A stretch of 52,257 nucleotides of DNA from Eubacterium sp. (GTDB taxonomy: Bacteria > Bacillota > Clostridia > Lachnospirales > Lachnospiraceae), in the NCBI GenBank assembly GCA_017614395.1, contig JAGABX010000149.1, positions 1 through 52,257 on the forward strand, given 5' to 3'. Every line of letters begins with the position of its first letter. Within the stretch, counting starts at the first letter, position 1. Below the pieces are notes generated by a model. It searched no databases. It was not told where the DNA came from and saw only the letters and a list, made by a program, of their open reading frames with translations. The translations under genes were made by a program, and so were the position numbers. This document shows positions 1 through 9,600 of the stretch, one piece after another.

Positions 1-96
1 ACAAACATACCTTTGAGCCTCATTTCCGGCATATCCCATCATATCCCATAACTTCTCAGCAGCCGAAGCATCTTTCGAACCTTTTTTCTGTCTCAT
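1..96 (-). CDS. Possible partial coding sequence cut by the left edge
   Basis: On the minus strand a frame is open from the edge back to a TGA at about 211-213. The first ATG lies at 94-96 and gives 32 residues before the window ends, including SKDASAAEKLWDMMGYAG. The composition looks protein-like, but no convincing ribosome site precedes this ATG and the family is not recognised. The upstream part of the frame crosses the palindrome at 162-189, so it is unlikely to be coding. This could be the start of a real gene to the left, or chance. Confidence 0.3.
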   Translation of the reverse strand, partial: MRQKKGSKDASAAEKLWDMMGYAGNEAQRYVC

Positions 97-130
97 CTCA
101 ATAGGATTCTGCAATTCACGAACCCATCGA

Positions 131-165
131 ATATAGTACAGAAATCTATCAAAAGTTGAAAAAAA
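131..165. repeat. Direct repeat, copy 1 of 2
   Basis: A 35-base segment matches 368-402 at 32 of 35 positions (mismatches at 137, 138 and 148). The shared core includes tcaaaagttgaaaaaaa. The two copies are 237 bases apart in an otherwise gene-poor edge region. They could be duplicated regulatory sequences, since each lies just upstream of a minus-strand stretch, or remnants of a small mobile insertion. Confidence 0.6.
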
Positions 166-189
166 AATGTTCCAATTGGAACATTTTTT
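162..189. terminator. Perfect 28-base palindrome, possible bidirectional terminator
   Basis: Six A residues, then tgttccaattggaaca, then six T residues form a perfect palindrome. On the minus strand it is followed by a run of nine T in total. The GC stem is short, so termination would be modest. It could equally be a binding site for a dimeric regulator. It lies between the two direct repeats. Confidence 0.4.
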
Positions 190-367
190 ACAAACATTTG
201 GTATTCCATTGTGTCATTTAGGACGCTTGTTTGATCTCGTTATACTCCCGTACCAATGTCCTGAATATGTCGGAGCTTCCGCTTTCATCATGTTTTGCTT
301 CATTTGTTTTCCGGTATTTTGTCTCTATGCACTCTTCATTTTTCTTCGCTTTTTGCCTTACACTTAT

Positions 368-402
368 ATATAGAGCAGAAATCTTTCAAAAGTTGAAAAA
401 AA
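368..402. repeat. Direct repeat, copy 2 of 2
   Basis: Partner of the repeat at 131-165, with 32 of 35 identical bases. It lies just downstream of the stop of the response regulator gene on the minus strand. The rest of the 1-425 stretch holds nothing I can assign with confidence: a weak A/T-rich inverted sequence at 400-420 could be a poor terminator for the response regulator. Confidence 0.6.
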
Positions 403-425
403 TAAAAATTTTTTTCATTTTGAGA

Positions 426-1232
426 TTATTCAAGTGCCGCAATTACAGCCGCATGCGTGTACTCTCCCCAGCTGTACTGCGTCATGTATTCGCCTCCGGC
501 GAGGCGGGCGGCGGTTTTGTCGCCTGCGAGAAAATCGTAGTAGTCACATGATATGTTGGACTTGTCGATCCCGATCATGCCTCGACGGCGCAGGAGGATG
601 TCCTCACAGTTTTTGTCACGCAGAACACGTGTCAGATCTGATACCAGATTACGGAGATACGAGCCGTGACCGGATCCGCCGGTTTCGTTCTCATCCTCCT
701 CCCACAGTATGGACATAAGCGTACCGGTAGTTACCATTGCTCCGTTTCTGTCGATGAGATAAGCAAACATTTCCTTTGTTTTGGCATAGGCAAATTCCAC
801 CGGAGCATCATCAATAAACACTTCAAATTCACCGAATGTCTGTATACGAACTCTTTTTTTCTCATCCTCCGCCGGAATCGGAAATCTGAGATGTTCGAAT
901 TCGGCGTTGATTTTCTGCGGCGTGACAGGCTTCACAATATAGCCGCTGACATGGATCCCAAATGCGTCCTCCATGTATTCGCGATAGCCCGTTGTAAATA
1001 TGATGTTGATCTGCGGATTGATTTCCTGCAGCTCACGCGCGAGCTGCAGTCCGTCCATTGTGCGCATATGGATGTCTAACAGCGCCACATCCGCCGACTC
1101 ATTTCGAACAGAGTCCACCGCCTCTGACGGATCCTGAAAACCACGTACACTCGCATCGGGGACTACTTTTTTTACACCGCCCATCGTTCCCTCGAGGGCT
1201 AAATACTCGTCATCAACAACTATTATTCTCAT
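426..1232 (-). CDS. Response regulator with SARP-like winged-helix output domain
   Basis: This 268-residue protein is predicted to be a cytoplasmic transcription regulator. Residues 1-115 form a receiver: IIVVDDE carries the acidic pocket, D53 in LLDIHM is the phospho-acceptor, and K near 102 in YIVKP is the conserved lysine. From about 128 to 235 there is a winged-helix domain (TFGEFEVFIDDAPVEF, then LRNLVSDLTRVLRDK) resembling the DNA-binding part of SARP/BTAD regulators. The start at 1232 is chosen over an upstream ATG because GGGAGGAG precedes it at a proper distance. It lies 137 bases after a LytS-type kinase gene, its probable partner. That pairing is unusual because LytS kinases normally partner LytTR regulators. 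The target genes are unknown. Confidence 0.85.
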   Translation of the reverse strand: MRIIVVDDEYLALEGTMGGVKKVVPDASVRGFQDPSEAVDSVRNESADVALLDIHMRTMDGLQLARELQEINPQINIIFTTGYREYMEDAFGIHVSGYIVKPVTPQKINAEFEHLRFPIPAEDEKKRVRIQTFGEFEVFIDDAPVEFAYAKTKEMFAYLIDRNGAMVTTGTLMSILWEEDENETGGSGHGSYLRNLVSDLTRVLRDKNCEDILLRRRGMIGIDKSNISCDYYDFLAGDKTAARLAGGEYMTQYSWGEYTHAAVIAALE

Positions 1233-1369
1233 TACTCTCCTCCCACCCGTTACCGGAGTCATTAGTATTAACCCCGGTTTTTGATATGTCACCTGACACT
1301 ATCTATTACACAGTTTATTTCAGCTCGAAAATATATTGTCACCAACAAGCTACGTCACAATGTTCATCC

Positions 1370-2755
1370 TCACCCAAACATGGTATTGTTTTTCTTCGGT
1401 ATCCGCAGTGTCACGATCGTCCCGGTGCCCGGCACGGAATCAACAATCATTTTTGCATCTGACATGAGTTCTATCCGCTCGCGTACATTTTTCAGACCTA
1501 TCGACCGGTGCTTTTTATCCTCCGGCTCACGCATCCAGTCACCCCGGGTCCGGAGCATCGCCTCCGGCTCATCGCCGGCCGGATTCACTGCATCCGTCAA
1601 AATCGAAGTGTCAAATCCCACTCCGTCATCGCTGATCGTAACAATAAAATCCTCCTCATCCTGCTCAGAACGGATTGTGACCGTGCCGCCACCCTTTTTA
1701 CGTCCTATTCCGTGATTTACGGCATTCTCGACAATCGGCTGGACAGTCAGCGCCGGTATGACAAAATTCATTTCCTCCAAATGTTTCTCTATGTTTAAAT
1801 CTCCGCGAAATCTCATTTTTTCCAGACTCAGGTAATGTTCCACATGCTCCATCTCCCGGGCAAACGGAATTCGCGCATCATTTTCAAGCACATCTAAATT
1901 TGCGCGCAAAAATTCGGAGAAATCACTGACTGCCTGCTGCGCCTGCACAGGATCCTTTTCACACAGCACATAGATGGCATTCAGTGTATTAAATAAAAAG
2001 TGAGGGCCGATCTGTGACCGCAGAACCCTGATCCTCGCCCTCGTCAGCTCGATCTCCTGCATTCGGACAATATCGTCACTCTCCCGAAACAATGATACAT
2101 GAATGATTATCATTGAAATCGCCATGGCTATCTGAACGAGTGCGGCAATATCCCATACTGAGCTTATAACCGAAAACAGCAACGGCAAAACAACGAACGA
2201 GCTGATAACAAACACATTATGTGACGATAACGCGCTTCTGTGATACCACATCATACTCGCTAAAATCAATACATACGCTATCGTGCTCACCGTCCCGACC
2301 ACATCCGCAAACCTGTGGATCGAGCTGTCAATCGGAGCTGATGAGTATAATCCGACAGCGATCACAATGAATCGAAATATTGTATTCACAACACATATGC
2401 CCAAAACTATCCTGTTGAACAGTTTGTTTACGCGCTGTTTGGTTTCAATAAACACCTGTACAATACAAACAAAAAAATACAATGAAGCATAATAAAAAAC
2501 AAATTTAAGAGCTCCTAACATCTGCTCATAAAAAGGCCGGATTCCGGTCGGATTACGAAGTGGATTCTGCAATGGGCTCTGCATCGCCACATATACAATA
2601 TTCACGATCAGCATGCATATTATAGCGCCCTCCAGCAGTATAATAAAACGGGATATCCGGTGGCTCAGCAAATACTGCCGGATATCCTCTATCATAGGGA
2701 TCAGTAATACTATTACAGCAAATATCTCAACCCACATCATCACCTGTGAAGTCAT
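1370..2755 (-). CDS. LytS/YehU-type sensor histidine kinase
   Basis: A 461-residue membrane sensor kinase. Residues 1-220 contain about six hydrophobic segments with no recognisable extracellular domain. A short coiled region follows, then the His_kinase motif IGPHFLFNTLNAI with the probable phospho-histidine H252. The ATPase domain shows PIVENAVNHG (N box), SDDGVG (G1) and SIGLKNVRERIEL. The ATG overlaps the stop of the preceding permease-kinase gene as ATGA, so the two are translationally coupled and probably made in fixed proportion. It is expected to phosphorylate the regulator encoded just downstream. The ligand is not evident from sequence; input from the permease-kinase is an inference from the coupling. 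Confidence 0.88.
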   Translation of the reverse strand: MTSQVMMWVEIFAVIVLLIPMIEDIRQYLLSHRISRFIILLEGAIICMLIVNIVYVAMQSPLQNPLRNPTGIRPFYEQMLGALKFVFYYASLYFFVCIVQVFIETKQRVNKLFNRIVLGICVVNTIFRFIVIAVGLYSSAPIDSSIHRFADVVGTVSTIAYVLILASMMWYHRSALSSHNVFVISSFVVLPLLFSVISSVWDIAALVQIAMAISMIIIHVSLFRESDDIVRMQEIELTRARIRVLRSQIGPHFLFNTLNAIYVLCEKDPVQAQQAVSDFSEFLRANLDVLENDARIPFAREMEHVEHYLSLEKMRFRGDLNIEKHLEEMNFVIPALTVQPIVENAVNHGIGRKKGGGTVTIRSEQDEEDFIVTISDDGVGFDTSILTDAVNPAGDEPEAMLRTRGDWMREPEDKKHRSIGLKNVRERIELMSDAKMIVDSVPGTGTIVTLRIPKKNNTMFG

Positions 2756-5643
2756 TTATTTGCTACCTCCTGTACCTCAGCCTCCATCCCGAACACCTCC
2801 GCCAAAGTTTTCATCAGTTCGGGGATGTCGATCGGTTTGGCAACATGAGCATCCATTCCGGCGTCATGAGCCCGCTTCACGTCCTCCTCAAATGCGTTGG
2901 CAGTCATGGCGATAATGGGTATCCGTGACTTGACCGCGTTGTCCATGCTGCGTATCGCGCGTGTCGCGTCGTGCCCGTTCATTCGTGGCATCTGAATATC
3001 CATCAGCACCACATCAAAATAATCATCCGCTGCATTCTCAACCGCTGCCACAGCCTCGTCACCGTCAGTCGCTTCATCGACGCTGAAACCGAATCTGTCT
3101 AAAATCGCCTTGGCTATCTCACGGTTTATCATGTTATCATCAACTAAAAGGGCTCGTTTGCCCGTAAAATCCCACTTTTTCTCATCAGGCGTGGTATCAA
3201 CCGCCTCGATATGCCGTGAGTCAATTGCCGTCCCATCCTCGTCTGTTGCCGCCATGGATTTACGCCGGAACGGGATATGGATTATGAACTCGGTGCCCTG
3301 TCCCGGACGGGTAACGAGATCGATCATTCCATGCATCAGCTCAACGAGGTTTTTCGTAATTGCCATGCCGAGTCCCGTTCCCTGGACACCGCTGACCGTT
3401 GATGTTCTCTCACGCTCAAACGGTTCAAACACGTGGCGGGCGAATTCCTCATCCATTCCGATGCCGTTGTCACGGACACGTATTTCATAATTTGCGTGGA
3501 GTTCATCGATGTCCTCAAACTCCTCAACTGAAACATGTATCTCCCCGCCCTCCGGAGTAAACTTGATCGAGTTTCCGATCAGGTTCAGGAATATCTGATT
3601 AAGCCTCAGACGATCGCAAAAAATGATATTATGACGGATATTTTTGGTCTCGAAGGTCAGACTGATATTCTTTTCCTCAGCCTGTCCCCGTATCATGCTG
3701 TCCAAATGATCCATTATAGCGCGAACATCATAAAAATCCTCGTCTAAATCGATCCGCCCGCTCTCAATACGGCTCATCTCCAGAACGTCGTTTATGAGTT
3801 CAAGCAAATGCCTGCCGGAAAAATAGATTTTATTCAGATATTCACGGGTTTTCTCGACATCACCCAGACTCTCGCGCGCGAGATCGGTATAACCGATGAT
3901 CGCGTTCATAGGCGTGCGTATATCATGCGACATATTTGAAAGGAATTCCGTTTTGAGCCGGTTGCCTTCCTCTGCGCGCATCTTCTCCTCTTCGAGGCCT
4001 TCATTCTGTTTATGTATCCGGTAATATATGGCGAACATTACTATGATCGTGATTCCGACCAATACCGAATAAATTATTATCCTTGAAACCACGGTCCCGT
4101 GTATCGCACGCCGTATTTCCTCTGCAGAAATTCCCTGTATCCCGGTAACCTCAACAACCTTTCTGTGTATGGTCTGGAGCATCCAAACAGTCGTTGAAAA
4201 CAGGATCACTATGAGCAAAACCGCACCCAGCAGCAGTACATGCTTCCTCTTTGCCCTGACATCATTACGGCGCAGCATCACCCAATACAAAATGAAGCCC
4301 AGTGTCCCCCAAATTCCGAGCAGGAGATAGGATTCCGGCTCCAGCACCGCGTCCTCCATAGAATACGGTACCAGCAGCAGTAACCCGAAGCCTACTGAAA
4401 GGAGCGCGCCAATCATTCCTGTAACCTGTGCGCGCCTGCTTCCCTCCTCACGCGCGACGCGGAAGGCAGCAAGTGATGTGTATCCGAAACCGATCGCTGC
4501 ACCGAGCGATGAGATATCAACGAGCCAGCCTAGTCCGTTGCGTCCGAAAAAGGGACCTGTCACGGAAACAATCGCGATAAAAACGATTACATGGAGAGAA
4601 CCGCTTTCCTCTGTGCGCCTGAACCAGCGCGGCAGAAGATCCTTGCCAGCCATCGTTGTGAGCAATCTCGTTGATGCGACATAGAATCCTATCAATCCCG
4701 TGAATACGGCAGAAAAAGCAGCCGCTACCAGTATCCAGACTCCCAGGTCACCCATCACATTATGAGCCGACTGGAACAGCGGAATCTGGCGCAATCCGGA
4801 AATATTTCCGGTATCTGCGAGATAGGTCAGCCACGAATCATAACCCGCAGGCACGGAAGAAGCAGTTATCACGGTTGTGATAATATAGACTCCGCCTCCC
4901 ATGAGTATGGCAATAATCATCATACATAGCGATTTTTTTACAGGGAATCTAAATCGTTCCACAGAGAGTGAGATGGTATCAAAGCCTACAAATGCCCATG
5001 GCATGACTGCCAGCACTGATATAATCTCGAGAATTTTTGATCTGTCCGCCCCGGAAAACGAGGGTGTCATATTGGCTATGGTGGCATTGTCGCTCACAAT
5101 TGCCGCGATACCTATTGTGACAACTCCCGCGAACAGTATTACAGCTAAAACAGTCTGAACAATCCCGACCAGGCGGCGTCCGAAATAACAGAGAACACCT
5201 ACCGCGGCAATCAGGCCGGTTGACACCGCTATCTCTCCGAAATAGATCTCATATCCCGCGAAATCATAGAGATGCCATACCTGAAACGTATCACCGAGCA
5301 GCATCCGGCAGATCAGTGTAACAGCAGTAGCGTTTTGGGGAATCAGACAGATATATGCCAGTCCAAGGAACCATGCGCAGAAAAAACCGTGCTCATAACC
5401 AAAGGTTCTCGCTGTATAAACTAACGGCCCGCCGTTTTTCGGATGACGGTTCATCATGTACTGGAAATTATATGCGATCAGGATCATTATCCCCGCAGCA
5501 ATAATTACGGCAATTGTTGTGCCCAACGGACCTGCCGAGGGTAAAAAAGAAGACGCCGGCATTACAAAAGCGCCCCACCCGATGATGGAGCCGAAAGCCA
5601 GCGCCCACACATATATTTTTGATAAAGACTTTTTTTCTTCCAT
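2752..5643 (-). CDS. APC-family amino acid permease fused to a hybrid histidine kinase
   Basis: A 963-residue fusion. Residues 1-460 look like an APC-superfamily permease: the first helix carries FGSIIGWGAFVMPA, followed by about eleven more hydrophobic segments. Two further membrane segments (about 468-490 and 520-541) flank a short extracytoplasmic loop. A linker leads to HisKA with NMSHDIRTPMN (H573). The ATPase domain has NLIGNSIKFTPEGG, DNGIGM and GTGLGMAI. A receiver at about 828-950 has LLVDDN, D882 in LMDIQMP and K936. There is no HPt domain, so phosphate would have to pass elsewhere, possibly to the LytS/regulator pair. The permease part may import a substrate and report it, or serve only as a sensor, as in the SLC5-type domain of CbrA. 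The ribosome site (AGGTGGCGG) is moderate. The gene follows an inverted repeat. Confidence 0.88.
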   Translation of the reverse strand: MEEKKSLSKIYVWALAFGSIIGWGAFVMPASSFLPSAGPLGTTIAVIIAAGIMILIAYNFQYMMNRHPKNGGPLVYTARTFGYEHGFFCAWFLGLAYICLIPQNATAVTLICRMLLGDTFQVWHLYDFAGYEIYFGEIAVSTGLIAAVGVLCYFGRRLVGIVQTVLAVILFAGVVTIGIAAIVSDNATIANMTPSFSGADRSKILEIISVLAVMPWAFVGFDTISLSVERFRFPVKKSLCMMIIAILMGGGVYIITTVITASSVPAGYDSWLTYLADTGNISGLRQIPLFQSAHNVMGDLGVWILVAAAFSAVFTGLIGFYVASTRLLTTMAGKDLLPRWFRRTEESGSLHVIVFIAIVSVTGPFFGRNGLGWLVDISSLGAAIGFGYTSLAAFRVAREEGSRRAQVTGMIGALLSVGFGLLLLVPYSMEDAVLEPESYLLLGIWGTLGFILYWVMLRRNDVRAKRKHVLLLGAVLLIVILFSTTVWMLQTIHRKVVEVTGIQGISAEEIRRAIHGTVVSRIIIYSVLVGITIIVMFAIYYRIHKQNEGLEEEKMRAEEGNRLKTEFLSNMSHDIRTPMNAIIGYTDLARESLGDVEKTREYLNKIYFSGRHLLELINDVLEMSRIESGRIDLDEDFYDVRAIMDHLDSMIRGQAEEKNISLTFETKNIRHNIIFCDRLRLNQIFLNLIGNSIKFTPEGGEIHVSVEEFEDIDELHANYEIRVRDNGIGMDEEFARHVFEPFERERTSTVSGVQGTGLGMAITKNLVELMHGMIDLVTRPGQGTEFIIHIPFRRKSMAATDEDGTAIDSRHIEAVDTTPDEKKWDFTGKRALLVDDNMINREIAKAILDRFGFSVDEATDGDEAVAAVENAADDYFDVVLMDIQMPRMNGHDATRAIRSMDNAVKSRIPIIAMTANAFEEDVKRAHDAGMDAHVAKPIDIPELMKTLAEVFGMEAEVQEVANK

Positions 5644-5678
5644 TTTGATTTACCGCCACCTACGCAGCATCACCAACG

Positions 5679-5757
5679 CTATCGCGCCGGCGGCAGGAGT
5701 TTGCTCACAGCGAGCTTGCGAGTCGTGAGCAAAGCTCCGATCGCGTCCGGCGCTATG
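5679..5757. repeat. REP-like imperfect inverted repeat
   Basis: The outer arms ctatcgcgccgg and ccggcgctatg pair. Inside them ggagtttgctcac faces gtgagcaaagctcc, around the cgagcttgcgagtcg centre. The element sits between the cheX-like stop and the permease-kinase start. On the minus strand no T-run follows, so it is not a standard terminator. Its layout resembles intergenic palindromic repeats that occur in multiple copies in Lachnospiraceae genomes, but only one copy is in this window. Confidence 0.55.
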
Positions 5758-5762
5758 ATTTG

Positions 5763-6230
5763 TTATGCCTGCTGTAGCGCAAGGTAAAGGTCCATTCCCC
5801 CGCCGTCAAACGTCAACGGAACGCAAAGCGACTTGCCGCCCTTTGATGCAAAACTCACATTTCCATTTGATAATGTCGGCGGTGTGATGTCGATGCCGAT
5901 ACCCGAACTGGAAAAAACAGTCGCCACATTTCCCATGATCATGTTACCGAGCTCCGAAACCGCGCTGCTGGCAAAATCATCCATCTCCTTAATGTCCATC
6001 ATAGCCATCTTGGATGCTATTCCGCAAGCCTGCCGTTCGGTCATAGCCAACAGAACATGACCATGAAGTTCACCGGTTACCCCGACTATGATTACCCAGT
6101 GACTCTTGTCAAAGGATGTTTCCTTCAGCATGGGTTTATGGATATTCACTTCAACAAAACAGACCTCTGACAGGATCTTTTTTGCTGTTGCCAAAAACGG
6201 ATTGATCAATTCTACGCTTAATGTTGCCAT
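5763..6230 (-). CDS. cheX: CheX-like chemotaxis phosphatase
   Basis: A 155-residue protein of the CheC/CheX/FliY phosphatase family, close to the usual CheX length. The catalytic helix is seen as SELGNMIMGN, with E93 and N96 in the positions that attack phospho-aspartate in CheY. By family, it would remove phosphate from CheY or another receiver in the cytoplasm. The start is supported by GAGAGG seven bases upstream. It begins four bases after the HD-domain gene stop, so it belongs to the rpoC-HD-cheX transcript. No other chemotaxis gene is nearby, so it may act on a non-chemotaxis receiver. The next genes on the same strand encode receivers. Confidence 0.8.
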   Translation of the reverse strand: MATLSVELINPFLATAKKILSEVCFVEVNIHKPMLKETSFDKSHWVIIVGVTGELHGHVLLAMTERQACGIASKMAMMDIKEMDDFASSAVSELGNMIMGNVATVFSSSGIGIDITPPTLSNGNVSFASKGGKSLCVPLTFDGGGMDLYLALQQA

Positions 6231-6233
6231 ATT

Positions 6234-6698
6234 CTATCCTCTCATCCACAACGTCTCAGCCATCGATGTTAACTTATCAGCGTAACATAATATGTATGCT
6301 TCCTTGCTCTTCGGAATGCTGAAAAAGGTCAAAGGCCACATATGAGTTCGTATAGCAGCCTGCACCCTGTCATTGACCCCGAATATTCTGACCGCATTTT
6401 TAACTGCGCGCGCCGGATGTCTGTATCCATGAAGATCACCGGTGGGTCTGTCATGCCAGTCATACAGATAAAAATCATGAAGCAAAGCAGCCGTCAGCAA
6501 TACCTCCAAATCGGCATTGAGATGAAATTTCTCATTTAACAGATAGGCCATTTTGACAACATTCACAGAGTGCCTGTACGTCGTCACGTTCCCGTGCTGG
6601 ATATAATTTTTCATCCTGCGGACATACGGACTGTCCAAATATTCACCTATAACACCCCTGATGACCTTTTTCTGATCCGTCGTCAAATTACACCTCAC
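6234..6698 (-). CDS. HD-domain phosphohydrolase-like protein
   Basis: A 154-residue protein with a compact HD fold: H43 in [10 protein letters not shown], the paired H74-D75 in [11 protein letters not shown]119 in IRTHMWPL, and D141 in CYADKLTS. These are the metal ligands of HD hydrolases. By family it could cleave a phosphoester of a nucleotide or similar molecule, but the substrate cannot be read from sequence. The start is GTG, overlapping the rpoC stop (GTGA), so translation is coupled to RNA polymerase beta-prime. The cheX-like gene follows three bases after the stop. An internal ATG at codon 29 is a less likely start because it would remove part of the N-terminal helix. Confidence 0.82.
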   Translation of the reverse strand: MRCNLTTDQKKVIRGVIGEYLDSPYVRRMKNYIQHGNVTTYRHSVNVVKMAYLLNEKFHLNADLEVLLTAALLHDFYLYDWHDRPTGDLHGYRHPARAVKNAVRIFGVNDRVQAAIRTHMWPLTFFSIPKSKEAYILCYADKLTSMAETLWMRG

Positions 6699-9600
6699 TC
6701 TTCGCCATCAGATCCTAAAATCTCATCATCCATTTCATCGCTGTCATAGCCCTCGCCACCGATCTCGACTTCGTCGTCTAATTCCTCATCGTCCTCCGGA
6801 TCATCAGCATTCATATCAATCTTGAAATCATCATTATCTCCGGCACCACCATGCATGCCTACGCCATAACGGGCGTTGAGCTTTGTGAGATCAAGTTCCG
6901 GCTCAGCCTGTTCCTCCGGCTCAAGGTTCTCTCGCAGATCGGAATATATCTCAATGTTACGGTAACGTTTCATGCCGGTTCCTGCCGGAATCAGCTTACC
7001 GATAATAACGTTCTCCTTGAGACCTACCAGCGGATCCACCTTGCCCTTGATTGCGGCTTCGGTGAGGACCTTGGTCGTCTCCTGGAACGATGCGGCTGAC
7101 AGGAATGAATTCGTTGCCAGCGAAGCCTTGGTAATACCGAGTATGATCTGTGTACCCTGTGGCGGCTCTAATCCCTCACGCTCGAGACGTTTTACCTCAT
7201 CCTCAAAGTCAAGGACATCTACACGATCTCCCGGAAGATATTTCGAATCTCCATTCTCATCAATGCTGATCTTTTTCAGCATCTGACGTACAATGACCTC
7301 AATGTGCTTGTCATTGATTTCAACGGACTGAGCGCGGTATACTCGCTGCACCTCACGAATCAGATAATCCTGTACTGCGCGAACACCCTTGATCTTTAAT
7401 ATATCATGCGGGTTTACCGAACCCTCCGTCAGCTCATCACCGGCCTCGATTTCCTCTCCGTCAGTTACCTTGAGTCTCGAATTATACGGGATCAGATAAG
7501 CCTTGCTCCTGCCCTCTTCATTTGTGACAACGACTTCCTTTTTCTTGGCTGTACGAACCTCAACGGTTCCACCGAACTCAGCGATTATGGCAAGTCCTTT
7601 CGGTTTACGTGCCTCAAAAAGCTCCTCGACACGCGGGAGACCTTGTGTGATATCGCTGCCTGCCACACCACCGGTATGGAAGGTACGCATCGTCAGCTGT
7701 GTACCCGGCTCACCGATTGACTGCGCCGCGATGATGCCGACAGCCTCACCGACCTGAACAGGCTCCTTGGTAGCCATATTGGCTCCATAGCATTTCGCGC
7801 AAATGCCGACTTTTGATTTACATGTAATAGCCGTACGTATACGGATTCTCTTTTTATGAATCTCGGATATCTTTTTATCAATCTCCTTTAACTCGCCCTC
7901 TAAACGCTTAATTTCATCCTCATTCGATTCCGTTCCGAGCAATTCGTCTATTTGATCTTTAATCTGCTTTTGCTCATCCTCCAGCTCCTTCGGAACATGA
8001 TAGCCCTCCTTGGCTACGATTCTCTCAGCGCGTTTCGGAGTGATCATATGGTTTGCCTTGACTATAACCTCTCCGTTGTCATCAAGAATCGTCTCGCAGG
8101 AATAACGTCCGGTTATGCGCTCCTTGAGTGACTCGATTACCTTCTCGTAGCCTTCGTTGAACTCATAGACATCCATTCCCGGTATCTCCTCATCCGGACG
8201 ATTGTCATGACAGTCTGTCTCACGAATGATCAGTTCCTGTGACACATCAACCAGACGACGCGTCAGATATCCGGAATCGGCAGTTCTCAGAGCCGTATCC
8301 GACAGACCCTTACGGGCGCCGTGAGCAGAAATAAAGTACTCCAATACATCCAGACCCTCGCGGAAATTTGACTTGATAGGGAGCTCGATGGTACGTCCTG
8401 TTGTATCTGCCATCAGACCGCGCATTCCGGCCAGCTGTTTAATCTGTTTATCAGAACCACGGGCTCCGGAATCAGCCATCATATGGATGTTATTGTAAAT
8501 GGAAAGACCGCTCATCAGGGCTTTGGAAACATCGTCATCGGCATTTTTCCACATACCTACGACATTTTTGTAGCGCTCCTCCTCAGTCAGGAGACCACGC
8601 TGATATTTCATGTTGATATGCTCAACCTTCTCCTCAGCATCAGCAAGGATATCCTTTTTCTTGGCAGGAACAACCATATCAGATATGGATACCGTCATTG
8701 CAGCCTTGGTAGAGTAGCTGTAACCGAGCGCCTTGATCGCATCAAGTGTCTCTGCCGTACGTGTCGCACCCTCATTGTTGATGCATTTCTCGAGAATTTC
8801 CTTGAGCTGTTTACGGCCAACCTGGAAATCTACCTCAAGTTTGAGGAAATTGTCCGGATCGGATCTGTCAACAAATCCGAGATCCTGAGAGATAACCTCG
8901 TTAAATATAAAGCGTCCCAATGTGGACTCTATAATACGTGAATCCTCCTCGCCCTCAGCGTTGATGCCAAAACGACGGATCTTGATCCGCGCATGAAGCG
9001 TGATCTCATGGTTCTCATACGCGAGAATCGCCTCATTCATGTCTTTGAAAAATTTGCCTTCACCGAGCTGCGGAACTCCGTCACCCTTGATAGCCGAGCC
9101 GCGCTCCTGAGTAAGATAATAAATACCCAACACCATATCCTGCGACGGCACGGCAACAGCACCACCGTCGGATGGCTTGAGAAGGTTATTCGGTGACAGC
9201 AGTAAAAAGCGACACTCGGACTGTGCCTCAACTGACAGCGGCAAATGAACCGCCATCTGGTCTCCGTCAAAGTCCGCGTTGAACGCAGTACAAACGAGCG
9301 GATGAAGCTTGATTGCCTTACCCTCGACGAGAGTCGGCTCGAATGCCTGGATCCCCAAACGGTGCAGGGTAGGCGCACGGTTCAGCATTACAGGATGCTC
9401 ACGAATAACTTTTTCCAAAACATCCCATACATCATCCTCGAGTTTCTCTACTTTTTTCTTGGCATTTTTTATATTCGTCGCTGAGCCGTTCTCCACAAGT
9501 TCCTTCATAACAAACGGTTTAAAAAGCTCGATAGCCATTTCCTTCGGCAGGCCACACTGATAAATCTTGAGCTCCGGTCCTACCACGATAACGGAACGTC

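Noticed and set aside
218-385. Small minus-strand gene of about 55 codons in the left-edge gap
   Set aside because: The frame has no ATG, GTG or TTG near its beginning and no ribosome site; the Lys/Glu-rich product may reflect A-rich DNA. Kept only as part of the repeat observation.
167-551. Plus-strand frames at the left edge
   Set aside because: They overlap the response regulator end or the palindrome, have low-quality hydrophobic content and no ribosome site.
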